64,000 nt of DNA from Gillisia sp. Hel1_33_143 (GCF_900104765.1 NZ_LT629737.1:2418001-2482000), one strand, 5' to 3'. Counted from the stretch's first letter, positions 37,170 through 45,542 are shown. Made by a program: numbers and translations. The notes: generated by a model not told the origin, from the sequence alone.

Positions 37170-37184
37170 ATTCAAATTATAGAT

Positions 37185-38231
37185 ATGAAGAAATTACTGT
37201 TTTTATTTGTTTTATTGACTATAGGCTGCAAGTCTGATGAAAAAATGGAGAAGCAACGAAAATTCTTTACAAGTGTTGATGTAAAGAATATCTTACAAGA
37301 TGATTCTCTTAGCATAAGAGCGATAGAGATAATGGGGAATAATCTTGCCTTTGCAGCTAATAATGGAGTCTATGGGCTTTATAATTCTCAAACCGGACAA
37401 TGGAAAACGAATCAACAACTGAATGATTCTGTAGCTCCTGAGTTTAGAGCAGTGGCAAGTACTTCTTCAGATTTCTTTATGTTGAGCGTAGGAAATCCTG
37501 GGCTGCTTTATAAAACCGGCGAAACTGGAAAAATGGAATTGGTATACAAAGAGGAGAGCGATAAAGTATTTTATGATTCAATGATCTTTTGGAATGAAAA
37601 GGAAGGTATAGCAATGGGAGACCCTACAACAGAATGTCTTTCTGTTATTATAACAAGAGATGGTGGACAAACTTGGAAGAAAATAAATTGCAATGCATTT
37701 CCTAAATCTGAAGAAGGAGAGGCTGCTTTTGCTGCTAGTAATTCTAATATAGCAGTTCAAGGAGATCATACCTGGATACTTTCAGGAGGTAAAAAGTCAA
37801 GAATATTTTATTCTGAAGATAAAGGGAATTCATGGAAAGTTTATGAAACTCCTCTTCTTCAAGGAGAAGCTACAACGGGTGGTTATAGTTTAGATTTTTA
37901 TGATGCCGCAAATGGTTTTATTATTGGCGGAGATTATACGAAACCTGATGGGAATGAAGGTAATAAAGCCATAACAAAGGATGGTGGTAAAACCTGGCAA
38001 TTGGTAGCAGAAGGGAAAGATCCTGGATATAAAAGCAGTGTAAGATACATTCCAAATGGAGATTCTAAGGAATTGGTGGCAACTGGTTTTACCGGCATCT
38101 CTTATTCTAAAGATGGAGGTGAAAATTGGACTCAATTAAGTGACGAAGGATTCTTTACCGTTAGATTCTTAAATGATTCTACAGCATATGCCGCTGGGAA
38201 AGGGAGAATTGCTAAACTGACTTTTAAATAA
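37185..38231 (+). CDS. BNR/YCF48-like beta-propeller lipoprotein
   Basis: A 348-residue exported protein. I used the ATG at 37185 rather than one 39 bases upstream because it gives a clean lipobox (LFVLLTIGC, cysteine 11). The body has repeated SxDxGxxW blades: ITRDGGQTWKKI, YSEDKGNSWKVYETP, ITKDGGKTWQLVAEG and YSKDGGENWTQLS. This is the BNR/YCF48 beta-propeller pattern. Such proteins bind other proteins or ligands at the cell surface; several are called oxidoreductase in databases without evidence. No catalytic motif is visible here. Confidence 0.85.
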   Translation: MKKLLFLFVLLTIGCKSDEKMEKQRKFFTSVDVKNILQDDSLSIRAIEIMGNNLAFAANNGVYGLYNSQTGQWKTNQQLNDSVAPEFRAVASTSSDFFMLSVGNPGLLYKTGETGKMELVYKEESDKVFYDSMIFWNEKEGIAMGDPTTECLSVIITRDGGQTWKKINCNAFPKSEEGEAAFAASNSNIAVQGDHTWILSGGKKSRIFYSEDKGNSWKVYETPLLQGEATTGGYSLDFYDAANGFIIGGDYTKPDGNEGNKAITKDGGKTWQLVAEGKDPGYKSSVRYIPNGDSKELVATGFTGISYSKDGGENWTQLSDEGFFTVRFLNDSTAYAAGKGRIAKLTFK

Positions 38232-38247
38232 TTTTTGGAATAAAAAA

Positions 38248-38277
38248 AGTCTTCCGAACTTTTACATTCGGAAGACT
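38248..38277 (-). terminator. Terminator of the ECF/CpxP-like trio
   Basis: AGTCTTCCGAA at 38248-38258 pairs with TTCGGAAGACT at 38267-38277, with seven T following on the minus strand. The stop of the last trio gene is 34 bases away. It also faces the BNR gene and may end both transcripts. Confidence 0.92.
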
Positions 38278-38311
38278 CAACTAACTTAACTTAAATCTAA
38301 CCTAACAATTT

Positions 38312-38746
38312 TTAATTTCTTGAGTTCTTACCTTTCCTACTTCGGTATTCTTCCCATAATTTTTTATTGAAATCTGCTTCAAGTTGATGCAACTGGACAA
38401 TCTCTTTGGCAGAGAATATTTGTTTCAATTCATCGTATAATTTGCGTTTATTTAAAAACTCTTGTCTTTCTATATCTACAAATTCATTTAAACGCTTATC
38501 TGCATCACCTTCAGACATTGCTGCGATATTTTTCACATCCCTATGTTCGCGCTTATGCAAGTCCATTTGTAGACATTCATAATTATTATAAATAGGCCAG
38601 AATTTTTCTGCTACAGCCTTGCTCATGTTCATTTCTTGAGTGATATATGCCACTTTAAGAGATTTGATTTGCTCTTTGTTTTTATCTTGTGCTTTAACAG
38701 CAAGGCTTAAAAAGCAGATCGTAAAAATTAGTAATATCTTCTTCAT
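38312..38746 (-). CDS. Exported Spy/CpxP-like sensor protein
   Basis: A 144-residue exported protein with a signal peptide (MKKILLIFTICFLSLAVKAQ). The mature part is helical: KVAYITQEMNMSKAVAEKFW, an ERQEFLNKRKLYDELKQIFS helix and the LHQLEADF helix, the arrangement of Spy/CpxP/CnrX-like periplasmic proteins. It ends the trio ECF sigma, anti-sigma-like membrane protein, periplasmic protein, as in CnrYXH metal-sensing systems. A role as a periplasmic stress or metal sensor is inference. The gap to the middle gene is ten bases. Confidence 0.75.
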   Translation of the reverse strand: MKKILLIFTICFLSLAVKAQDKNKEQIKSLKVAYITQEMNMSKAVAEKFWPIYNNYECLQMDLHKREHRDVKNIAAMSEGDADKRLNEFVDIERQEFLNKRKLYDELKQIFSAKEIVQLHQLEADFNKKLWEEYRSRKGKNSRN

Positions 38747-38756
38747 CTGTATTAAC

Positions 38757-39284
38757 TTATTTTAAAAGTAAATCTGGATCATCTACATTATTCATTAAAT
38801 ATTCTAGTACAGCTTCATCATTTACTTTGCTGGTATTTAAATTATCCAAGACAATGCCATCTTGAGTAATTAAGGTAGAAATCTCTAAAAAATTGAGATC
38901 TATCATTTCTGTATCTATATAATCTTCAATCTCAGCAAGCTCTACATTATCTATGCTAAGTTCCGGCTCTGGATTTGTGAACCAAATATTTATAACTCCA
39001 ACAAAGACTGCAGCGATAGCAGCAACCTTTAATAAATTGTGTTTGCTAAAAATAGAAATTACTTTAGAGGAACGTTCTTTTAATACAGTTTTACCAAGCA
39101 CCTCATTTTCTAAAGTTGCAAAATAATCTGTCGGAATTTTAAAACCTGGATCCTCTATACCTTGAATAGAGTTTTGATCTTCATCATTTAAAATATCCAA
39201 CATCTTATCTTCAAATTGCTTGAAATAAGTCTCTGGTATTTTAAAGCCAGATTGAGGTGGATATTTAGAATTATTCTTTTTCAT
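38757..39284 (-). CDS. Anti-sigma-like membrane protein with duplicated GFKIP motif
   Basis: A 175-residue protein with one membrane helix at about 96-112 (LLKVAAIAAVFVGVINIWF). The cytoplasmic part contains two copies of a GFKIPxxYFxxxE motif, at residues 13-25 (GFKIPETYFKQFE) and 47-59 (GFKIPTDYFATLE), 34 residues apart. The C-terminal acidic tail (EDYIDTEMIDLNFL) would be periplasmic. Its place between an ECF sigma gene and a CpxP-like gene implies an anti-sigma function, which is not proven by a known domain. It starts 32 bases after the sigma gene. Confidence 0.7.
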   Translation of the reverse strand: MKKNNSKYPPQSGFKIPETYFKQFEDKMLDILNDEDQNSIQGIEDPGFKIPTDYFATLENEVLGKTVLKERSSKVISIFSKHNLLKVAAIAAVFVGVINIWFTNPEPELSIDNVELAEIEDYIDTEMIDLNFLEISTLITQDGIVLDNLNTSKVNDEAVLEYLMNNVDDPDLLLK

Positions 39285-39316
39285 CTGTATATAAGACTGA
39301 TCTTTGTAAAAATGGT

Positions 39317-39862
39317 TTAATCTGATTTTAAAATATTTTCTATCTTCTTTGCCGCAATATGATAGGAAGCTTTCAACGCCCCTTCACTAGTATCTAGAAT
39401 CTCTGCCATCTCTCTGTATTTAAGCTCCTGAAAATATTTCATGTTAAATACCAATTGTTGTTTTTCTGGAAGTGTGGCTATGGCTTTTTGTAGTTTTAAT
39501 TTGATTGCATCTCCATCAAAATAGGTGTCTGCCTCTAAATTGTTAATTAGATTCTGTTGTAATTCTTCGGAAGATATCTGTAATTTTTTAGCTTTCTGGC
39601 TTAAGAATGAAAGAGATTCATTAGTAGCAATTCTATACATCCAGGAATATAGCCGACTGTCTCCTTTAAAACCATCAATATTCTTAAAGATCTTAATAAA
39701 TGTATTTTGTAATACATCATCTGTATCATCATGATCTTTTACAATATTCCTTATATGCCAATATAAACGCTCTTTAAATAACTTTAGCAGCTCTTTAAAG
39801 GCTTCATTCCTAGAAATAGGATCTTGAAGCTTTTGCACGAGTAAAGTTTCTTCTGTAATCAA
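39317..39862 (-). CDS. ECF RNA polymerase sigma factor
   Basis: A 181-residue ECF sigma-70 factor. Region 2 has NIVKDHDDTDDVLQNTFIKI and DSRLYSWMYRIATNESLSFL; region 4 has FNMKYFQELKYREMAEILDT followed by SEGALKASYHIAAKKIE, a helix-turn-helix for -35 recognition. It leads the operon of a GFKIP-repeat anti-sigma-like protein and a CpxP-like exported protein. A TAACTTTG promoter element lies 23 bases upstream of its start, so the housekeeping sigma factor may transcribe it. Its regulon is unknown. Confidence 0.9.
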   Translation of the reverse strand: MITEETLLVQKLQDPISRNEAFKELLKLFKERLYWHIRNIVKDHDDTDDVLQNTFIKIFKNIDGFKGDSRLYSWMYRIATNESLSFLSQKAKKLQISSEELQQNLINNLEADTYFDGDAIKLKLQKAIATLPEKQQLVFNMKYFQELKYREMAEILDTSEGALKASYHIAAKKIENILKSD

Positions 39863-39884
39863 GGCGCAGTTTTTACTAAGACCT

Positions 39885-39892
39885 CAAAGTTA
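39885..39892 (-). promoter_or_regulatory. -7 promoter element of the ECF operon
   Basis: The complement of 39885-39892 reads TAACTTTG, an exact TAnnTTTG match. The -33 region is T-rich but lacks a clear TTG. Confidence 0.45.
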
Positions 39893-40010
39893 GGTAAAAG
39901 TTTAAAAGAGAAAATATAAATTTGGGAAAAGTAAAAAGCAATTCCTTATAAGTTTTAACTAGCAAAATATCGACGAAATGCATTTTTATTAGATAAAATA
40001 CACATTTTGT

Positions 40011-40040
40011 TTGCTCAGATGAAATATATCTTTATATTTA
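40011..40040 (+). promoter_or_regulatory. Promoter-like sequence of the candidate small RNA
   Basis: TTG at 40011-40013 and TATATTTA at 40033-40040 are spaced by 19 bases, matching TTG-N19-TAnnTTTG except for the final A. Transcription should start at about 40046 on the plus strand. Confidence 0.5.
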
Positions 40041-40045
40041 CATTG

Positions 40046-40166
40046 TTGAAAGGAATTAGTCTTTTTTTGCCCCAAGCAATTAAACTTAAATTTCAATAAA
40101 TTTTTCATTTTCCCCAAGATGAAAAGAACTATAAAAATGGATGAACCTACTTCATCCATTTTTTAT
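40046..40166 (+). ncRNA. Candidate small RNA with two CCCCAAG hairpin loops
   Basis: A predicted plus-strand transcript of about 120 bases runs between the promoter-like sequence and an intrinsic terminator. It would contain two short hairpins: TTGC(40067-40070)/GCAA(40076-40079) and TTTTCAT(40102-40108)/ATGAAAA(40119-40125). Each displays the same CCCCAAG heptamer (40070-40076 and 40112-40118), which could pair with G-rich target sites. There is no gene downstream on this strand. No known RNA family is recognised. Confidence 0.45.
40133..40163 (+). terminator. Intrinsic terminator of the candidate small RNA
   Basis: AAAAATGGATGAA at 40133-40145 pairs with TTCATCCATTTTT at 40151-40163 around CCTAC, with T-rich sequence at the plus-strand 3' side. 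It may also act on the minus strand. Confidence 0.85.
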
Positions 40167-40174
40167 TTAACAAA

Positions 40175-40208
40175 AAACCTCAAATCGCTTTTCGGTGATT
40201 TGAGGTTT
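40175..40208 (-). terminator. Terminator of the envelope operon
   Basis: AAACCTCAAATC at 40175-40186 pairs with GATTTGAGGTTT at 40197-40208, with T-rich sequence on the minus-strand side. It lies 23 bases after the ABC exporter stop. Confidence 0.85.
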
Positions 40209-40231
40209 ATGTTTTTAATAACTTATTTAAT

Positions 40232-42055
40232 TTAATCGAAAGACTGCATCTCCACTAGCTTTCTATAGGTTCCATTTTTAAGAAGTAATTCTTCATGCTT
40301 CCCTTGTTCCACGATCTCTCCTCGCTGCATAACTACAATCTTATCTGCATTTTGGATGGTAGATAGTCTATGGGCAATTACAATAGAAGTTCTATTTCGC
40401 ATCATATTTTCTAAAGCTTTTTGAACTAATTTTTCACTCTCTGTATCTAAAGCAGATGTTGCTTCATCTAAGATCATAATAGGTGGATTCTTTAATACTG
40501 CACGAGCAATAGATATTCGTTGTTTCTGTCCGCCGCTTAATTTGTTTCCACTATCTCCAATATTAGTCTCTAAGCCTTTAGGAAGATCTTTTACAAATTC
40601 CCAAGCATTAGCTATTTTCAGTGCTTCTATAACTTCTTCTTCTGTAGCTTCCTTTTTACCTAGAGATACATTGTTTTTAATAGTGTCATTAAAAAGAATA
40701 GAATCCTGAGTAACTAATCCCATCAGGTTTCTTAAAGAATGTTTGCTTACTTCTCTAATATCATTCCCATCTACCTCAATAGAACCTTCATTAACGTCAT
40801 AAAATCTAGTAACCAGATTGGCAATAGTAGATTTTCCGCTTCCAGATTGACCTACAAGCGCTACCGTACTTCCTTTAGGTACATTTAAACTGAAGTTCTT
40901 TAACACTAACTCATCTTCATATTTAAAGTTAATTTTATTAATAGCGATCGATTTTTCAAATTTCTCCTGATTGATTGCATTTGGAACATCTACAATCGTA
41001 GAAGGAGTTTCTAATACTTCTAAAATTCGCTCTGCTGCAGCATTACCTTTCTTAACACTATAAGAGGCCTTGGATATCTGTTTTGCAGGAGTTAGAATAT
41101 TATAGGCTAAACCTAAAAACGCAATAAAGGCAGCAGCATCAAGTGTTTTGTCTACTAAAACCATTTTCCCTCCAAACCATAGAATAACTACAATTACAAA
41201 TATTCCTAAAAATTCACTAGTTGGAGAAGCAAGATTCTGCCTATTTATTAGACTGTTTAAAATATCATTCAATCTATTAGTAGACTGCTTAAATTTACCT
41301 TCAAATTGAGATTCTGCATTAAAACCTTTTATTATTTTAAGGCTAGATAAAGTTTCTTCTACAATAGAAAGAAAATGTCCATTTTCCTCTTGTGCCTGAT
41401 GCGATTTTCTTTTAAGTTGTTTTCCTATTAAAGAGATCACAAATCCGGAAATTGGAAGAAATACAAATACGAAGATAGTAAGTTTAGCACTTATTAAGAG
41501 CATTGCCGCTATAGTGAAAATGATCGTAAGTGGTTCTCTCACTATCATTTCTAATATAGATAGAAAAGAATTCTGAACTTCATTAACATCTGCAGTGATT
41601 CTAGAAATAGTATCACCTTTTCTTTTTTCAGAAAAATAAGAAACCGGTAAACTTAAAATCTTTACATAGATAGCATCTCTTACATCCCTTAGAACCCCAT
41701 TTCTAAGGAACGTAATAAAAAACGCTGCTAGATATCCAAATAGATTTTTCAAAAAGAATAATAATACTACTATTCCGCAAATAAAGATGAGAGCAGAAAC
41801 TTCATCTTCAATTATTCTTTGGGTTACATTATAATTAAAATAATCTATTGGGTAATCTTTAATGCTGGCAATGCCTTCAAATTTTGGTTCTATTAAAACC
41901 CTTTTATTCTTATCGAATAAAATTTGAATTACCGGGATTAATGCGATAAAACTAAGGGTACTAAAAAGTGCGTAAAAAATATTGCAGAGAATATTTAGTA
42001 ATGCGTACTTTTTATAAGGCTTAGCAAATTGAATGATTTTTTTAAAATAGTTCAT
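40232..42055 (-). CDS. MsbA-like ABC exporter (permease-ATPase fusion)
   Basis: A 607-residue half-transporter. Residues about 1-340 form six membrane helices with coupling segments (ILSLPVSYFSEKRKGDTISR). The ATPase domain has the Walker A GQSGSGKSTIANLV, signature LSGGQKQRISIARAVL, Walker B IMILDEATSALDTESE and the H-loop IVIAHRLSTIQ. It should flip a lipid or export a lipid-linked molecule. It ends an operon with a glycosyltransferase and a phosphohexomutase, which suggests a glycolipid or polysaccharide precursor as substrate (inference). The gap to the mutase gene is nine bases. Confidence 0.92.
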   Translation of the reverse strand: MNYFKKIIQFAKPYKKYALLNILCNIFYALFSTLSFIALIPVIQILFDKNKRVLIEPKFEGIASIKDYPIDYFNYNVTQRIIEDEVSALIFICGIVVLLFFLKNLFGYLAAFFITFLRNGVLRDVRDAIYVKILSLPVSYFSEKRKGDTISRITADVNEVQNSFLSILEMIVREPLTIIFTIAAMLLISAKLTIFVFVFLPISGFVISLIGKQLKRKSHQAQEENGHFLSIVEETLSSLKIIKGFNAESQFEGKFKQSTNRLNDILNSLINRQNLASPTSEFLGIFVIVVILWFGGKMVLVDKTLDAAAFIAFLGLAYNILTPAKQISKASYSVKKGNAAAERILEVLETPSTIVDVPNAINQEKFEKSIAINKINFKYEDELVLKNFSLNVPKGSTVALVGQSGSGKSTIANLVTRFYDVNEGSIEVDGNDIREVSKHSLRNLMGLVTQDSILFNDTIKNNVSLGKKEATEEEVIEALKIANAWEFVKDLPKGLETNIGDSGNKLSGGQKQRISIARAVLKNPPIMILDEATSALDTESEKLVQKALENMMRNRTSIVIAHRLSTIQNADKIVVMQRGEIVEQGKHEELLLKNGTYRKLVEMQSFD

Positions 42056-42064
42056 TAAGGATGT

Positions 42065-43795
42065 TTAATCTACCTGAAGATCAGATTTAATTCTGGTAAT
42101 TTTCTCGCCCAGTTGATTGTATATTTCATCAAAGTTATCCACAGTATCTAACTCTGTATTTACACTTATATAAAACTTAATTTTTGGTTCTGTGCCGCTA
42201 GGTCTTGCTGCAATTTTGGTTCCTTGTTCTGTGTAATAGATTAAAACATTAGATTTAGGAATATCGAGTGCATGCTCTGTATGATCTTGTCTATTCTTAG
42301 CTATGGAAGATTGATAATCTTCTATAAGCACAATTTTTTCGCCATCTATTTCAGATAAAGGATTTTCACGAAGGTTTATCATGGTTTGCTTTATCTCTTG
42401 CTCTCCTGTAATACCTTTCTTTACTAAAGAGATTAGTTCTTCTCTATACAAACCAAACTCTGTATAAAGTTCTAATAATTTCTCATACAAAGAAATACCT
42501 CGAGATTTCATTTGTGCAGCAATTTCACAAGCGAGTAGGGTAGCAGTAGCTGCATCTTTATCTCTCACAAAATCTCCAACCATAAATCCAAAACTTTCTT
42601 CACCTCCTCCAACAAAATCTAATGAAGGATGATCTTTAATAAGTTTAGCTATCCATTTAAAGCCAGTTAAAACTTCAAAATATTGTGCTCCAAAATCTTC
42701 TGCAACGATCTTCATCATAGGGGTAGAAACTATAGTGGATGCTATAAAACTATCTGTATTCAGCTTACCTTCTTTTTTCCACTGTTCTAACAAGAACCAA
42801 GTCATGATCAACATGGTCTGGTTACCGTTAAGTAGAACGAGTTTGTTGTTAAGATCTCTAACCGCAACTCCTAAACGGTCACTATCTGGGTCTGTTCCAA
42901 TTACAATATCGGCATCGGTCTTATCAGCAAGCTCTAAAGCCATTTTCAATGCTTCAGGCTCTTCAGGATTGGGAGATTTAACGGTAGGGAAGTTACCATC
43001 TGGTTTTTCCTGTTCTTTAACGATGGCTACATTTTTATATCCTGCCTTTTTTAAAACTTCGGGTACAATGGTAATTGATGTTCCATGTAAAGAAGTAAAA
43101 ACAATTTTTAAATTATCTTTTGCTTCTTGAGCAGTGTCAAAACTTCCATTTTTTACTGAAGATTCAATAAAAGCAGTATCAACCCTCGTATCTATTTCTT
43201 CAATAAGATCGTTGTTCGCTTCGAAATTGATCTCAGAAAAATCCAATTTAGAAATTATATCTATTATAAGCTTGTCTTGTGGCGGCACTAATTGCCCTCC
43301 ATCCTGCCAATACACTTTATAACCATTATATTCTGGTGGATTATGGCTAGCTGTTAGCACTATACCGCAGTGACAGTTTAAATATTTAACAGCAAAAGAT
43401 AATTCGGGCGTAGGCCTCAATTCAGAAAAAATAAAAACTTTTACACCATTCGCAGAAAATACATCTGCTACAACTTGTGCTAATTCTTTACTATTATTTC
43501 TACAATCATAAGCAATTACAACCTTGTGCTGCTCTCCAGGAAATTCAGATTTTAATATATTAGAGATACCTTGAGAATTCTTACCTAAGGTATATTTATT
43601 AATTCTATTGGTTCCAACACCCATGACACCTCGCATACCTCCGGTACCAAATTCTGCATCTTTATAAAAGCTCTCTTCAAGATCTGTAGAATCGCTTTCG
43701 ATTAATTTTGAAACTGAACTTTGAGTGTCTTTGTCGAAGTTTTCTGCAAGCCATAATTTGGCCTTAGAAATAATTTCTGGTTTGTTATGTGACAT
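42065..43795 (-). CDS. Phosphohexomutase (phosphoglucomutase/phosphomannomutase)
   Basis: A 576-residue alpha-D-phosphohexomutase that interconverts sugar 1- and 6-phosphates. Visible sites are the phosphoserine loop TASHNPPEYNGYKVYW, the metal loop GTDPDSDRLGVAVR, the sugar loop GGGEESFGFMVGDF and the phosphate loop RPSGTEPKIKFYI. The length is that of the long phospho-sugar mutase group rather than of GlmM. It supplies activated sugar precursors, fitting its place beside a glycosyltransferase and an ABC exporter. Confidence 0.93.
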   Translation of the reverse strand: MSHNKPEIISKAKLWLAENFDKDTQSSVSKLIESDSTDLEESFYKDAEFGTGGMRGVMGVGTNRINKYTLGKNSQGISNILKSEFPGEQHKVVIAYDCRNNSKELAQVVADVFSANGVKVFIFSELRPTPELSFAVKYLNCHCGIVLTASHNPPEYNGYKVYWQDGGQLVPPQDKLIIDIISKLDFSEINFEANNDLIEEIDTRVDTAFIESSVKNGSFDTAQEAKDNLKIVFTSLHGTSITIVPEVLKKAGYKNVAIVKEQEKPDGNFPTVKSPNPEEPEALKMALELADKTDADIVIGTDPDSDRLGVAVRDLNNKLVLLNGNQTMLIMTWFLLEQWKKEGKLNTDSFIASTIVSTPMMKIVAEDFGAQYFEVLTGFKWIAKLIKDHPSLDFVGGGEESFGFMVGDFVRDKDAATATLLACEIAAQMKSRGISLYEKLLELYTEFGLYREELISLVKKGITGEQEIKQTMINLRENPLSEIDGEKIVLIEDYQSSIAKNRQDHTEHALDIPKSNVLIYYTEQGTKIAARPSGTEPKIKFYISVNTELDTVDNFDEIYNQLGEKITRIKSDLQVD

Positions 43796-43842
43796 ATAAA
43801 TAGAGATTTGAAAGCAAAAATACAGATAAATGCTGAATTGCT

Positions 43843-44802
43843 TTAGTTTAAGCCTTTGGTTTTGCTGATTCTGTATCTATCCTTATCTCTTTTGCTTCTT
43901 AAAATGAGCTCACCAAGAAAACCGGCAAGAAAGAATTGAGTACCAATAACCATTAAAATAAGAGATATATAAAACCACGGGTTAGAAGTAACCAAAATGT
44001 TTGGTAAGCCGTGATACATTTTATAGAGTTTAGAAAGTCCAATCCATCCTGCAGCTGAAAATCCGAAAAAGAACATTAATACTCCCAAAGCACCAAAGAG
44101 GTGCATAGGCCTTTTTCCAAATTTAGATAAGAACCAGATACTTATTAGGTCTAGAAAGCCGTTTATAAAGCGGTCCATCCCAAATTTAGTCTTTCCATAT
44201 TTTCTGGCTTGATGTTTTACTTCTTTTTCTGTGATCTTATAATACCCTGCATTTTTTGCCAGAACAGGAATATATCTGTGCATTTCACCATAAACATCAA
44301 TATTTTTAATGACTTCTTTTTTATAAGCTTTTAATCCGCAATTAAAATCATGTAATTGTACTCCGGAAGTCTTACGTGCAGCAGCATTAAATAGTTTGGA
44401 AGGAAGATTTTTTGCAATTACAGAATCATATCGCTTTCGCTTCCAGCCAGAAACCAGATCATATTTCTCTTTTACAATAAGGTTATATAATTCTGGGATT
44501 TCTTCAGGGTTATCCTGTAGATCTGCATCCATAGTGATTATTACATCACCTTGAGCCGCTAAAAAACCCGCATGTAATGCTTGAGATTTACCATAATTTC
44601 TATTAAATCTTATGCCTTTTACACCTGTATGAAGATCAGATAAACCGCTAATTATCTCCCAGGAATCATCTGTACTACCATCATCTATAAAGATAATTTC
44701 ATAAGAATAAGAATTGGATTGCATCACAGATACAATCCAATTATATAATTCTGTTAAAGATTCATCTTCATTAAGAAGAGGAATTATAATAGATAGTTGC
44801 AT
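43843..44802 (-). CDS. Glycosyltransferase family 2 (DPM/ArnC/GtrB-like)
   Basis: A 319-residue membrane-bound glycosyltransferase. The GT-A domain has IIPLLNEDESLTELY, IFIDDGSTDDSWEII, GIRFNRNYGKSQALHAGFL and the DxD-type MDADLQDNPEEIPELY. Two C-terminal membrane helices (about 235-260 and 272-295) follow. Such enzymes move a sugar to a polyprenyl phosphate carrier. The next gene on the strand is a phosphohexomutase, and the DUF4199 gene lies 17 bases upstream. Confidence 0.9.
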   Translation of the reverse strand: MQLSIIIPLLNEDESLTELYNWIVSVMQSNSYSYEIIFIDDGSTDDSWEIISGLSDLHTGVKGIRFNRNYGKSQALHAGFLAAQGDVIITMDADLQDNPEEIPELYNLIVKEKYDLVSGWKRKRYDSVIAKNLPSKLFNAAARKTSGVQLHDFNCGLKAYKKEVIKNIDVYGEMHRYIPVLAKNAGYYKITEKEVKHQARKYGKTKFGMDRFINGFLDLISIWFLSKFGKRPMHLFGALGVLMFFFGFSAAGWIGLSKLYKMYHGLPNILVTSNPWFYISLILMVIGTQFFLAGFLGELILRSKRDKDRYRISKTKGLN

Positions 44803-44819
44803 TAAATAAATTTTAAAGC

Positions 44820-45350
44820 TTAGGCTTTATAAGGATTTTCCTTTTTCATTACCAGCCCCGAAATTAAGGAAATTATTAATCCTGAAAATAAACTCCAGAT
44901 AATTGTCATTGCCATAGCAATCCATGGACTACTAAATTTTGACGAAACTTCTTGAGCTGCATCTAATTGAGATTGGGTTATGTTTGGATTTGTAGCCAAC
45001 ATTTTTTCTTGTTGTGCCTCCATTAGTAAGCTCATGTAATTAGGCTCTATAACAGTCATTAATAATAAAGACCAGATTGCCGTTAAAATACCTCCAATTA
45101 CAGCAATTCCTAAACCAATTTTAATAGCTTCTCCAAGACCTAAAAATCCTCCATTAGCAGTTTTAAAGGCTTTTATTCCCATAGTAATGATAACAATAGG
45201 TAAAGCAATGCTAATAACACTATAGATCCAAGAAGGGTTTAAGTAAGAATTTGTAACATACATAATTACCCCTACTAGTACAGAGGTTATACCTAATAGT
45301 AAACCGTAATTAATGATAAACTTCTTTGAGTTTGTTTCTTTAATCTCCAT
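44820..45350 (-). CDS. DUF4199 membrane protein
   Basis: A 176-residue protein with four predicted membrane helices (about 12-30, 40-57, 72-95, 142-168) and a conserved TGGFLGLGEAIKIGLGIAVI-like central segment (ANGGFLGLGEAIKIGLGIAV here). This matches the DUF4199 family common in Bacteroidota, whose function is not known. It leads the likely operon with the GT2, the mutase and the ABC exporter. A 10-base tandem repeat lies in its 5' leader. Confidence 0.85.
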   Translation of the reverse strand: MEIKETNSKKFIINYGLLLGITSVLVGVIMYVTNSYLNPSWIYSVISIALPIVIITMGIKAFKTANGGFLGLGEAIKIGLGIAVIGGILTAIWSLLLMTVIEPNYMSLLMEAQQEKMLATNPNITQSQLDAAQEVSSKFSSPWIAMAMTIIWSLFSGLIISLISGLVMKKENPYKA

Positions 45351-45370
45351 ATTTAATTTAATTTTGTTAG

Positions 45371-45395
45371 TTAGTAGTAGTTAGTAGTAGTTAGT
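45371..45395. repeat. 10-base tandem repeat TTAGTAGTAG, 2.5 copies
   Basis: TTAGTAGTAG occurs at 45371-45380 and 45381-45390, followed by TTAGT, and TTAG also precedes the array. It lies 20 bases upstream of the minus-strand DUF4199 start, within its leader or promoter region. Confidence 0.7.
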
Positions 45396-45475
45396 GAACA
45401 AATATAGCAAAACGTTACATTTCAGGAGTTTTATATATTTTATAGGGTTAATGTAAATTTTTGTTGCTTATTAGT

Positions 45476-45504
45476 TTGTTATTTGTGAAATTTGATTAAA
45501 TTTG
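45476..45504 (+). promoter_or_regulatory. Promoter of rpmE2
   Basis: TTG at 45476-45478 and TAAATTTG at 45497-45504 are separated by 18 bases, an excellent match to the Bacteroidota promoter consensus. The start codon lies 38 bases downstream. Confidence 0.75.
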
Positions 45505-45542
45505 CCACTCGAAAAACGAACACGATTTTAAAGAATAAAGAG

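Larger units (their letters stand above)
39863..40231. other. 369-base intergenic region with a candidate small RNA
   Basis: The region holds the ECF operon promoter on the left, a plus-strand promoter-like sequence, two C-rich-loop hairpins and two terminators (each listed separately). A plus-strand frame from ATG 40119 (MKRTIKMDEP...) runs through both terminators and is not credible. Confidence 0.6.

Noticed and set aside
40119-40235. Short plus-strand frame starting MKRTIKMDEP
   Set aside because: It begins like L34 by chance but runs through two terminators and has no homology after the first residues.
42735-43130. Plus-strand 131-residue frame inside the phosphohexomutase gene
   Set aside because: It is antisense to conserved catalytic loops and shows no domain; it is a shadow frame.
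45361-45395. Possible CRISPR-like repeat array
   Set aside because: The units are 10 bases without spacers, so it is a simple tandem repeat.
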